Position numbers and translations under genes: made by a program. The notes beneath the pieces were generated by a model. The model was given only the letters and a program-made list of their open reading frames with translations, did no database searches and was not told the DNA's origin. Below are positions 1-10,474 of a DNA stretch of 64,000 nt, one piece after another. Origin of the DNA: Chaetomium olivaceum (taxonomy: Eukaryota > Ascomycota > Sordariomycetes > Sordariales > Chaetomiaceae); contig JAYWVB010000090.1 of the NCBI GenBank assembly GCA_039881045.1, positions 1 through 64,000 of the forward strand. Reading direction: 5' to 3'. How positions within the stretch are numbered: position 1 is the stretch's first letter; each line of letters opens with the position of its first letter.

Positions 1-161
1 TGTGCCTTAAGGCGTGCCGGACCCTCAGCTATTTACTGTACAGGAAAACCGCGCCCTCACAGGCCGGATGAAAAACCCATACCAATCTTCAAGGAAAGTA
101 CACGTGTGTGAGCCTGCGAATACAAAGAGAGGGGCCCCCTGGCCTCCGAAGGAGGGGCGTG

Positions 162-1160
162 TTAGGCCGCCGCTTCCAGCTCGAGCCTCCTAGCCAAACT
201 GTACATCGGCAGCCTTCCTGAGTCCATCAGCCATCCCAGGACCCTCCTCGTGAGCCGTGCTGTTGCAGGATCAATACCGTGCAGAACAGAGTAAAAGTCC
301 CGTCGCGTTCGAATTCCAGCTCTCTCCCATCTTCGAGTCAGCGGTGGGGCCAAACACCACACCAGGTGCTCGGCTGTCTCCCGTCCTTCGCCGCACTGGC
401 AGGCGGGCGTTAGGATCTCTGGGACTCCTCGTGTAAACAGAAAGTCCCGTAGGCCTGTTGCCCCCGTTCGGATCTGGACCAGCAGAGAACTCCTCGCCTT
501 GGTGAGACCGTCGTGCCGTCTTAGGGTTTCCTCTCGGAATAGCGTCTCTCGCTGATGGTCAAAGTCGTCCGCTGGTCTGATGATTGCTCTACCGTCCCGT
601 TCCTTTAGCCACCTCGCTCTCCAGGCTTCCTCCGCTACCCTGTTTGTATCTACAGCTCCCCCCGCCCAGCGCGCAATCGTGCTTGCGGCGTTCTCCACTG
701 CCGTGGGCTCCCGCAGTCCCACTGTTCGCGGCCGGCCCCTGCCGCCGTACCCCGACCGGAGTCTCTGCTGTATCTTGCGACAGGCGGTAAGAACGACGCT
801 CCCTGCGGTCTTCTTGCCGCCCTGGCCGTCGTCTAAGTCGGTTCGCTGGAGCCTGGTTTCAAAGTCCGCAAGTCGCTTGTTGAGGTATAGGTCCAACGGT
901 GGCACCCACGCCTCCGTTTCAAGGTTGCGGATGGGAGTGTGCTTGAAGGCTCCCGTCACAATCCGCAAGCTTTTGTTCTGGGTCTTCCCGAGGGCCTTGG
1001 TGATGCCTTTCTTTACCGGCTCGCCTCCTACGTCCGTGGGGATGTGAAACGACGATGCGCCGTAGGCCAGCGCTGACCGGATGCACTTTGTGTACACTTC
1101 TCGCGCTTTAGCTAGCCCCAGTCCCCACGACGGGATATATAGTTTCTTCGAAAAGTCCAG
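162..1160 (-). mobile_element. Tad1-type LINE, 3' end of ORF2 (5'-truncated)
   Basis: The open frame reads as the last part of a non-LTR retrotransposon polyprotein. It contains the end of the reverse transcriptase region (motif around ARExYTKCIRSALAYGAS), then a basic linker, then a C-terminal CxC..H..C zinc-knuckle-like motif (CQCGEGRETAEHLVWC) that is usual at the end of fungal Tad1-clade ORF2 proteins. No RNase H domain is visible between these parts. The frame extends upstream past the first possible start to a TGA at about 1161-1163 and then runs into TA-rich DNA, so the copy lacks the endonuclease and most of the RT. The remaining frame is GC-rich and free of stops, so this piece has not been hit by RIP. 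The 3' untranslated end probably continues toward position 1 and beyond. Confidence 0.8.
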
Positions 1161-2467
1161 TCACTTCTAGTCTATATTGGATAGTATTAGATTCACTATA
1201 TAGAACCCTCTAGCGAATACTAGTATTAGAAACTTAGCAGAACTTTACTAGTATAAAGAGCGGTACCCGGGAACGGTAGATAGCAGAGTTATAGGACTTT
1301 GATATTATATAGTATCGGTTTACCGCGGGTTAAGCTAGCTAGATAAAGGAAGTGGAGGCGAACCGGTATGTAGCAGAGAATAATCATGTGATGTGGGTCG
1401 CTCATAGTAGCGTAGGTCGGGGAGTCGGGTCATAGGCATAGTAGGGTCAGACTCAGGTCCTCAAGCTTGGAGAGGCCGGCCGAGGACTGCAGGACGTCTG
1501 CCCTGCGGAGACAGTGCTTTGCCAAACGCGCCAGAGTTCTGAGAGAGGGACTTTTGTTGGCAATGGCGCGTCTCCTATACTGGTATCGACAACCCCGCTG
1601 TTAAACTTGCTAGGAGGGGTGTTCAGCTGATGTAGGACAAGCTTCTCGGGTCTGTCTATACCCCATCAAGGAAGCTATCCTAGATACTACAGGTGTCGAG
1701 TCGGCTATCGCCGATCTCTTCATCGCTATAGACATTACCCCTTACACTTGTGTATACCATCTTGCGGGGAAAGTACGGAGAAAGATGGCCTGTTCTGGGA
1801 CAGAGTAGTGCTCGGCACAGCGGCTCTGTACCTGGGCCGATGTTAAAATGCAGTCCAGCTACATGTATGCCCCATATCTGAAACATGCATAAGGTAACAC
1901 GAATGAATCAAGAATTGGGTGTGCTAATGTCGGGCCAGACACCCAGGCACCTATTATACAGATATATACGGAAAAGAGCGACGGTACAAAGGTTCGAATC
2001 ACCAGCTGAACTGCATAGTAGTGGAACCTTGGGGTGCCTGTTGTGTTTCTCTGATAGGTCAGCGCTTGCCGCGGTTCTCAACTCATGCAGGTCACCCATG
2101 AGTGAGGAGAGGTGGTTCCATTGTTGCTGCGGACTTGTGGCAGGCCTGCCGACTGCGGACACCCTACCCATATGCCTAGAACTAAGCGAATTTACGACGC
2201 AGAATGACGGCGAAGAATCCATTTGATTTTGAGGGGGCGGTTTGGAGTTGATCTTGGCCTCATCGGCATGCGGACAGTGCCAGACAAATAACACATGTCG
2301 GCATCGTGGCTGCGGCTGAGCCAATTGAAGACATCCAAGACAACGGTTCCAAGACAACGGTCAATCAGAATTCCGAGTCCTAACTACATTACTCGATGTA
2401 GAAACATCAGCTATTTCAAGCTGTTCAATCCAGCCCGGCAACCCACTCCTTGGAAGCCAAAACGCCT
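1161..2467. other. Non-coding, TA-rich RIP-like stretch next to the LINE
   Basis: From about 1161 to 1400 TpA steps clearly outnumber ApT and CTAG-like words are frequent, the composition left by repeat-induced point mutation. The rest has normal composition. A plus-strand open frame without a start (about 1617-1808) and two overlapping frames on opposite strands at 1885-2357 were examined; none shows a family I recognise or a convincing start and splice structure. Confidence 0.5.
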
Positions 2468-4156
2468 TCAGAGTTTCTCAACCTTGGGTGCCGCACTACG
2501 CTTGAATTCTTCCCCAAGCTCTTTGATCTGTTGCAGGGTGAGTGGGGGGACCTATCGACATAGCGACGGGGAACTCACTTCCTTGAACTTTTCCACCGCT
2601 TCATCCAGAGCTGTGTTTATCCAGTTACGCCGAGACCTCAGCCCCTTTGCAGATACGCCAGTCTGCAGATCGTTCAGTTTGTTCAGGACAAGCCCAAAGT
2701 TGAGATCCTGCTCATTGAACAGGCTTTGCAGCTCCGACATGGCTTTCAAGGCCGTCTTCATCTTTGGCAGTAGGGACTGGAAGTGACTGACAAGAGCCCT
2801 CACGAGCTCGAGTACTCTGACCAAGTCGGCCTTCTCTTCATTGTCCTTGGTGATCAGTGCAACCATTTCGTCGTACTTGTTCTTTGCCTTGATGGCTCTA
2901 TCCGTCTCAACGCCGCTGCCGATCCAGAACCAAAAGATGAAGGCGCCAGCCACGCCGTAACCGATGGCAGCGTTCTTCGCAGTTTCCTGTTGCGGGGTTA
3001 GAATATGTGAAAATGCTGTGGAAATCTTTCCACATGCTGCACTGTGGTGACCTTACCCATTTGTCATTTTCCTGATCCCTGGTCGTGATCGAATCGTTGA
3101 TTTCTTTCATTAGGCGTGTAAGTTCATTGTTCATGACCTCGCTGTACGGCTCTTGAGGCTTCCCATCCGCCTTCAGCTTCCGTTGCCCGGTCACGGGGTC
3201 TTTCGGACCCGTGAGAAACTGCTCCTCAACAGTGGCAACGGAGTTTTTGTCGTTCTCTGTCTGCGTGTAGAACTAGGACGAGGACAAGTTAGCCGCGGTG
3301 GCAGGTAAAGACGTACAAATGTTCTACTTAATATATGCCAGCTAAATCGGGTCTAGGTATTACTTACAGCCTGGAGCAAAGCTACCATGGCCTTGGCGTC
3401 CTCGGCCTTTTCCTTTGCTGACTTTTGGAGGGTCTTCACTGCCAATGTTGCACTCTCGACAGCTTCGTCGAACGCGCCATCTTTGGGCGTGTTTGCATAC
3501 TTTTCGTCCAAGAGAACCTGAAAGGCGGCGTAAAGGCTGATATCGGCCTTTTCCTTCATCAAGCCAATGCAGTGGTCGGCATAGGCAATGGCTCCGTTGG
3601 CAGATGTCGCTAGCGAAACATCAAGAGTCAGTGGCGTGCCCGTTGCTGTCAGGCAAGAAGAGACACTCACTGAGCCTTCCTAGTCCACTGCTGTTGAACT
3701 CATTACAATGCGTAGCAACGTTGACGGTTGTGTCGCGGAGGAGCTGTGAACGAGTTAGTATGCGGCAGTGAGTAGAGCCAACCTGATCTTGACTACTCAC
3801 GTTGTAAGCCGATGTATCAATCGCGTCTACCACGGCAAAGCTCGACTTCTTGAATGTTTCCTCGAACTCTTTCTTCGAACTGCAAAGCTTGATTCCTTCA
3901 ACGACATAGAGGTATAAGTCTACTCATAGGTTGATTAGACCCATGAACAATGGCTGACCTGATGTGATACGGGACACCTACCGTGATATCCTTGCGTCTG
4001 AAGGATAAAGCGATTCTTCTTTCCGTCAGGGGCTGTGGTAACAACCGAGCTGGGCGATGAGATGAGGACATTCTCCAGAGCCTTCTTCAACTGCTTCTCT
4101 CCCTCCGTGTCGGGCGCCCACTGGGCGTTGTTCAGGGCGACGGCGACGGCAGTCAT
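2468..4156 (-). CDS. Predicted alpha-helical pore-forming protein, ClyA/XaxA-like (430 aa, 7 exons)
   Basis: Exons as I read them: 4156-3982, 3919-3801, 3743-3671, 3609-3368, 3272-3057, 2986-2579, 2527-2468. All introns are GT..AG and the total is an exact multiple of three. The product is almost wholly helical: long amphipathic segments rich in Lys, Glu, Ala and Leu lie on both sides of one central hydrophobic stretch (about residues 280-300, AAIGYGVAGAFIFWFWIGSG). Long helices before and after a membrane-active segment are the plan of the ClyA/HBL/xenorhabdolysin-A family, whose members are 340-410 aa. The likely role is membrane insertion and pore formation; there is no secretion signal. 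The open frame extends upstream to 4357 but has no earlier ATG, so I chose the ATG at 4156. A TATAAA-like box at 4464-4471 would give a long leader. It is divergent from the MACPF-like gene at 5199. The family call is by fold plan and motif style, not a search. Confidence 0.6.
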
Positions 4157-5198
4157 GATGAACTGGTGATGACCAAAAAGATAGGTATCAAATGAGGGGT
4201 GAAAGTCTGGTTGAAATGTGGTTTCTTGAACTGGTGTGTTCCTCAACAGATCGGGGCCGAAGTAGCTTGGATCAAGGGGTTTTAAAGGGCATTTATCAAG
4301 CACATCCAAGGCATAAATCCCATCGCGCGCCAGAGGCGGGTAGCAAAAGTCGGCCACTTCTAGCGTTTTGGAGTGACAAGATCATTCTCGAGTCCGGTTG
4401 GTCTATCAAGGACCAATCGGATTATACTACATTTCGTACTGCTTTTTTGGCGGAGGTGCATAATTTATAAATGGGGCGGCCCGAACAATTCGGCTCGAGG
4501 AGTCGAGGACTGAAACCTATGACGGTGTCATTGCAGGAGGAGGCCCTTCTCGCCATCTCACCATCCCACTACCTACTTTGATCGTCATTACACTTCTCCC
4601 CTTATAGCTCCGCCCACTGATACTGTACCTCAATGGCATCATCAGCTGGTCAGTCACCAGGCATCTGTTACCCAGGTTGGAAAACCGGGCCCTTTTTCAG
4701 AGCTGAAAATGCGCTGGCAGGATGTAGTAGGGAGTGATAGTCCAAAGTGGAGAGCTGAGGGCAAGCACAGGCACAGCGGTAACAGCGCTTAAGCCTTCTC
4801 CTGAACCCTGTCTACGCCTCGCTTCTTCTCTTCTAACTCCATTTCTTCTCCACTCCTTGGTCCTGCCCAATAGGTACCTACCCTTCCATGCCGGCAGCGA
4901 AACTGGATGGCTGAGACAAAGCATCTCGCGAGCGGGGTTTGCATCGCCCACACTGGTTCCAAGGTGGGAAAGACTTGGGAGCCACTGCATACCCGTCGCC
5001 TCTGCGAGGATCACACACTGCGGCGCTTGACACTTCTCGCCATCCCGCGATTCCCGCCGTGCCGCGATTTTGATCAGCAGTAACTTTCTCACCTTATATA
5101 GCCCTCGTAGCTTCGTCCGACTGTGATTCATCCAAGTCAGACTTGAAATTATCGTGACATTCTCCATTTGTTGACACCCCGACTACGCTTCAATCATC
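4157..5198. promoter_or_regulatory. Shared 1.04-kb divergent intergenic region
   Basis: This separates the two predicted pore-forming genes, which are transcribed away from each other. It holds a TATAAA-like element for the minus-strand gene (4464-4471) and a TATATA element for the plus-strand gene (about 5094-5101, roughly 100 bases before its ATG). Open frames inside it (4697-5167) have no recognisable content. A bidirectional promoter is possible but not shown. Confidence 0.45.
5094..5101 (+). promoter_or_regulatory. TATA-like box of the MACPF-like gene
   Basis: A TTATATAG element about 100 bases upstream of the ATG at 5199, in a suitable place for a fungal core promoter. Support is sequence and position only. 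Confidence 0.4.
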
Positions 5199-7719
5199 AT
5201 GGCCTCGTCAACTTGGTCCGAATTTCACATTGCTATCCTCAGCAATGATAGCACTCTGTTTCCTTCCTTTCCGAGCAAAGAGCTGTCCGGAGGCGATGCG
5301 GACAAAATTCTGCTCAGCGATATTCGTAAACATGCAGCAGTGTAAGTCACAGCCACCTTGTCTTTCTTTCATACTGGTACCATGCTTACAATTCCTTGGG
5401 TTGCTTTAGATCCCCAAAGCTGAGATTCACGGCGGACGGCAAGACCGTCCTGAGTGATGAAACAACCTTGTCGTATTACTTGTCACTGAAAGATGGCGTA
5501 CTTGAAACCCTTGATTTGTCCTTTGAGAATACCGAGTGCGCACGTCTGACACGAAAGCAGGATTTGGATGGCCTGCACAAGAACAATGCACCAGCCGCCG
5601 GGGCAGCCAACCCAGCTTCCGACACAGATGCGCAGAAGAAGCCCGCCATATCCACGGTTCAGGTGGACTTGATTCTAAACAGCGCGGTGGCAGTGCGGTG
5701 ACGGAAAAAAGGCAAACGTATCAGTCGACCTTGCCAAGATCCAGGAGAGTACCTCCAAGATGATTGAGGAGATGAACTCGGACGGCGCAGTGAAATTGGG
5801 CGATCTGCAAAAGCTTTCGGACAGCCTTGGGGCCCTCAGGACCGACTCGATGAACTTTGCTACCGTCGCCGGGTAAGTCGTGTTTATCTACCTCCGCCAT
5901 GACATATATGTCCGTTGATTGGGAAGGGAGAAACGACTAATTCGTCACAGAAAGGTCAACTACCCCGAGCCACTCGATCTGACCGAGTGGCAGTGGGATG
6001 TGGTTCTCAGGAACAATCGCGCTCTGCATGGTTGGTTCTACAAGGACAGCATGCTGGTCAAGGCTAGGAAGAGAGGTACAAGATTCGCTACGAGGCAACT
6101 ACCCCAGTGCCGCGATAAGCCTCGATGTTGAAGATGATCATATCTGACTCTTCTTCGACATTAGCATTTCAGCTCACACCAAACCCGGATGTTCAGCCCA
6201 GCCATCCTCAAACCCCTGTGGGAACCAAGAAAACTGAGAAAAAAGAGACACCTGCTCCGGTGGTATGTTTCCAGCCCTTGCTCGGGATAACGTCGAGTCG
6301 CGTCGATATACGATAGCTGACTCATTCCCAGAATGGCCCAGCACCTCCCATCCCACCATTCTATGTATGGGATGATGCCTCTGTTGAGGTCACCGAGATG
6401 ACCAGTGCTCTGGAGAAAACCATGGCAAATCAGGGCTTTAGCTCCACAGCGGTCAGGGCTGCCGGGTAAGTGGCACCCTCATGATTGAGAAACAGAAGGC
6501 CGAACCGGAGTCTGATATGTGGTACAAGGGGCGGCGGAGCAATGGAAATTCAGGGCACCGCCTCGCTCGCTGTCGAGAAGGAACACTCATCTGCAAACAA
6601 GACGCTGGAAGCCAAAAAAGTCAATTCTGTTCACGTGTCATACAAGGTAAGCGGCTGCTACATATAGGCTGTTGAAAGTTGTTCTGACTGATATTCTCGC
6701 CTTCAAGTTCCCTAGGGCCGCAGTCGAAGTGGACGCCTACTGCCTGCAACTGACCGAAGAGTGCAAGCGAGAAGCATTGGCATGTCGGGTCAGGGCAGAC
6801 GTCGACAAGTGGGAGCGGGAGTACGGTAGGCCACCTTCTACCTGTGCTTACACCGTGCCATGAGCCACGCCTAGCGTGCTGACATCAATACTTAGGCAGC
6901 GTTTTTGCTACCCAATTTACCCTCGGTGGTGAACTTATCAGTTCGCGCCTTTTCCATGGCACCGACGAGGGAGAGCTGTCGGCTTTCAAAGACAGCGTCA
7001 AGGTTGCTGCGGGTTTGAGCATCTCTACCCCTTACGGCTCTGCCGGCGGCAGCTACGGCTCTTTTGACTCGAACGAGTCGACCAAAGGGGAGAAGAAAGC
7101 ACAGCAAAGCGTGCGACTGGCCTGGCAGGCTCGAGGAGGAGATACTCTCCTCTGTTCTAGGTATGCTACGACTCTGGCCGATGTCTTTATTGATCCGATG
7201 ATTCGTGTATATTTACTGATTTACCTCAACAGCCCCACCTTGTGGGCGAATACCGTCAAGGACTACCGCCTTTGGCGCATCATGGATGTAAGGCTTTGTG
7301 ATTTGGTTTGCCCTGTCTCCTTGTGTTAAGAGTCACTCTAACCTAAGCCACAGCAACAAGGGATGGTCAGGATGAGAGATCTCGTCAAGACTGTAGACCT
7401 CAAGGCGGGCATGTTTCTGGAGAACCCAGAGACAGCCTCGAAGCATCAGTCGGAATCCCATGGGGGTAGAGACAGTTTGCAGCTGTGGAACATACTGAGC
7501 AATGCGCTGAAAGATGAACAGTCTCAGCCTCTAGCGAAGAAGATCAAGGATTTCTACGAAAGCACGGGCTTCAACCTGGATGAGTTCAATGCGTCGCTCA
7601 AGAAGGACGAAGCAGAGTTAAAGCTGAGTGCAAAGTCTGCCTGGAAAGACTTGACCCTAGAGCAAAAGGTTAATGTCGGCCTGCTGTGCTACGACAAGAA
7701 GTTGATTTCGGTGGATTAG
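5199..7719 (+). CDS. MACPF-like (perforin-fold) protein, about 620 aa, one frame break
   Basis: Exons: 5199-5341, 5410-5872, 5951-6075, 6165-6262, 6332-6465, 6529-6646, 6708-6825, 6896-7160, 7233-7287, 7354-7719. The core has the features of the fungal MACPF-like family: a segment beginning FPRAAVEVDA followed by a Leu/Thr/Glu/Cys run, then the signature-like stretch YGSVFATQFTLGG (compare the YGTHF..xLGG type MACPF signature) and a Gly/Ser/Thr-rich segment that could form membrane hairpins. An N-terminal domain of about 100 residues resembles a beta-rich ubiquitin-like fold; the C-terminus is helical and charged. The likely role is oligomeric pore formation or a MACPF-derived non-lytic role; no signal peptide is seen. 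Within exon 2 the frame breaks near 5680-5705. It could be a one-base indel or a non-standard 31-base intron; the total exon length is off by one base, which fits an indel. Its neighbour is the divergent alpha-helical pore-former. Confidence 0.6.
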
Positions 7720-7799
7720 AGCGGACTCGGTTCAGGGGCGGGAAGAGAAGAGATTGGCATATCTCTTATGGACTGGACTACGTAGCATAGCGGAAAAAT

Positions 7800-8397
7800 G
7801 ACTCGTTAACGTGCTGAAGGAGTTTGCCTGCTGTGATGCCGCCGCTGCCGACGATGCGTCTCCGGCGTTGATATCCATCGCTATGGGGCGCCTCGCCGAG
7901 ACCTTGACGTCTGGTCGCCCGATCCGCGCCAAAGCCGCCCCTATCCTTTATGGATGATGGAAAACATTGATGTTCAATGTTCTGGCCTACCATTTATCCG
8001 TGAATTGCAGACCTAAGAGATCTAGGAATAGTCGTACCTCGACAAGTCAGACGAAGATGGCAATGATAGCGACGATGAGGGCTCTCTGGAGTGGACGGGA
8101 CGCTGGAATCGCTGCCTGGACCCTGGTTTGCCCTTTAGCTTCGTCAAAGTCAACACCCGCAGACGACCCCGGAAGAAATACTACGAGTACTCGCGGCCCA
8201 AGGACGGAGTGATAGATATCTATGACTACAAGCACTGGGTTTCGGAGAGGCCTCGACGAAAGGTGGAACAGTCCGGATCTAGGAATCGTCTCATCCCGCA
8301 GGGAGATGCCATGGACTGTTTGGGATTGGCAGACGGCATGGAAGCAAGCTTGCGCCGGAGACTTTTAGTGATGAACGACGCGAAAGAGGCGGATTAG
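7800..8397 (+). pseudogene. Remnant of an unknown gene downstream of the MACPF-like gene
   Basis: Two protein-like open pieces lie on the same strand. The first (about 7812-7953) has no start and ends at a TGA; its reading is Ala-rich and helical. The second (about 8033-8397) opens after an AG acceptor-like site at 8031-8032, begins with an acidic Asp/Glu/Ser segment, and continues with a Tyr/Arg/Lys-rich part containing the motif KKYYEYSRPKDGVIDIYDY, ending in a stop at 8395-8397. I recognise no family. No ATG-led gene model joins the pieces, so either it is decayed or the true start and introns are beyond what I can resolve. Codon use looks coding in both pieces. Confidence 0.35.
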
Positions 8398-8598
8398 CCC
8401 CTGGAAAGGACCATGTGAATACTACGCATCTTTTTTTACCTGAGCTTTCCGAGGCCTTCCTTCTGTTTCCTCAGGGACTCAGGGGCCCGGAACAAGTCTA
8501 CATCTTGTGCAACATCAATGTTTCTCAATTCTTGCCATAAAGGGACCAGTACTAGGGAGCAAAGTACTCGACATTATCCCCTAATCCCCAACCCCCAA

Positions 8599-10391
8599 CT
8601 ACACTTGCTGCTCCCGCCGCGCCACAAACGACGCAGCCCCCCTCGCGGCAACCTTGGTACGAATACCAGGATCGCCGGGCACGAAGGTAGCCAAATCGAT
8701 GGCCCAGTCCGCCGAACCACCAAAGTTCTGCCCCTTGTACCGCGTCCGACGCCGCTCCTTAGTCGTCTCAGTCATGTACGCCGCCCACGAGTCGCTCGTG
8801 TACCGCGCCATGTCCGAATCACTAGCCTGATCATACCAGAACACCGTCCCCGGGTACGCCATCCTCCGAATATCCTCCAGCTCCGCCTGCGCCACAATGC
8901 CCGGAGAGCGCGTGCACACCCCTATGTTGGCGCTCGACGTGGGGCCCAGATACTTGCACATGGGGTCGGCACGGCACTCCGGGTCTGCCAGTTTGAAGCT
9001 GCGCCCATAACTCGCCAGCCCGACCACCAGCTTAGAACTCGGCACGCCAGCCTTGGTCACCATGGCCAGCGCGTAGTTGGTCTCGGTCAAATTAACATGG
9101 CTGCGCAGACAGTCGCCGCCGGGGCACCCCGCCTGGCCGTCGACGCTGCCATAGTCCCACTGCCCGTGCAGGTCGTACGCCATGTACACGATGTAGTCGG
9201 CCACGGCGGCCATCTCGGCGATGGGGAACCCCTGCAGGTAGTAGAAGGATGCGGGGGCCGCGAGCGAGATGGTCTTGCCCGCGGGCAGCAGCTGCCGCAC
9301 TATCCTGAGGAAGGTCAGGTACCGGGCCCCGTCGCCTGGGTTGCCGCCTAGGTCGACCGCCCCCGGGTACTCCCAGTCGAAGTCGACGCCGTCGAGGCCG
9401 TACTGCTCGACCATGGAGACGATGCTGCGCGCAAAGGCTAACCGGTTGGCGTTGTTGATGCTCTCGTGGAAGATGGGCTTGGAGTCGTCGTGGCTTGTGT
9501 CTGACCACCCGCCGAAGGCTAGGATCTTCTTGAAGCCTGTTTGCTTGACGAACAGCTGGAATTGTTCGAGGGAGTCGGACAGGTCGACGGTGAAGTTGGC
9601 TGTGATGCCCGCGAAGGAAAAGTGCACGTGCGAGTAGCCCGACGGGATCTGGTCTGCCCGCATGTTCAGGCACCGCCGCTCCAGGTTGTAGGACTGGTAG
9701 TAGCCGACTTTGATGAACTCCGCGGGCGGGCTTGGGGCCTTGGAAATCTCGGTGCCGCAGTTGGAGATGCAGCCAACCTGCCCCTTGGACTTGGGCGGTG
9801 TGCAGTACTCAGGGGTGATGCCGCAATGACCCCAGGTGTTGCACTGCAATACGAGGCCTGGTTAACTCTGGTATTTGGGCGAGTTTGTCAGGAGAGAAAA
9901 AAACTTACGCAGGCATTCAGGGGGCATGGGTTCAAGGTCGCGATCTGGGACCAGTCGGCTGGGCGAGCCGTGCCTGGAACCTGGGGACCGCAAGTAGCAT
10001 CATCAATAGGCGCCGGCATGGGCGGGTCGCCGGAGCTGACACAGATGATGGCGTCCCTGGGCAGGTTGCCACAGCCGTTCCAGCCCCAGCTGTTGGTGTT
10101 GAATGTCTCGATGTCGGCGACCGAGAGTTGGAACTTGCTGGCGATGAGGGAGCAGTACTCCCCCGGCTGCACCGTGTAGGTGGCACATGTGCCGTCCGGG
10201 TTCGGCTTGGGCTTGAGATCCGGAAGTGAGCCCTCAGAGCAGCACACGAGCTGCCCCGGCTGGAGGGTGTTGCAGAAGGTCGAGCCTGGGTTGTACTTGT
10301 ACAAGTCCGCCGTCGAGATGCCGCACCTCGACGCGAGGGCAGCGCAATAGTCGCCCGGCTGGACAGTAACGGTCGAACACTCGGCACCCAT
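8599..10391 (-). CDS. GH18 chitinase with LysM and CBM18 modules (subgroup C type), 575 aa
   Basis: Two exons, 10391-9909 and 9843-8599, joined in frame through a GTAAGT..CAG intron. The order is LysM (about residues 5-50), LysM (about 68-115), a Cys-rich CBM18 chitin-binding module (CPLNAC, then CNTWGHCGITPEYC across the splice), then a GH18 barrel. The catalytic DxxDxDxE motif is present as DGVDFDWE, and the barrel end reads FGGSADWAIDL. This is the architecture of fungal subgroup C chitinases, related to the alpha subunit of yeast killer toxins, which hydrolyse chitin in cell walls. It is short for that subgroup: the protein ends soon after the barrel, with no long C-terminal region. The ATG at 10391 gives no signal peptide, which is odd for a cell-wall enzyme; an upstream exon could exist, but a TATA-like box lies only 75 bases upstream. 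Confidence 0.9.
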
Positions 10392-10465
10392 CGTGTCTAG
10401 TTGCTGAGGTGAAAGCTGGTGATAAGACTACATAGCTGGTGTCAAGACCGCGGCCGGCGGCTCGC

Positions 10466-10474
10466 CTTTTATGC
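10466..10474 (-). promoter_or_regulatory. TATA-like box of the chitinase gene
   Basis: GCATAAAAG on the minus strand, about 75 bases upstream of the chitinase ATG. Its closeness argues against an extra upstream coding exon. Confidence 0.4.

Noticed and set aside
1617..1808. Protein-like plus-strand open piece without a start
   Set aside because: No family recognised, no start or splice context; too little to call a gene.
1985..2010. GGTTCGAATC, identical to a tRNA B box
   Set aside because: No T-stem pairing around it and no A box at the right distance.
4157..4357. N-terminal extension of the alpha-helical pore-former
   Set aside because: The frame is open but starts only with GTG, has no ATG, and looks less protein-like than the part after 4156.
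8518..9351. 277-codon plus-strand open frame
   Set aside because: Antisense shadow of the GH18 barrel.
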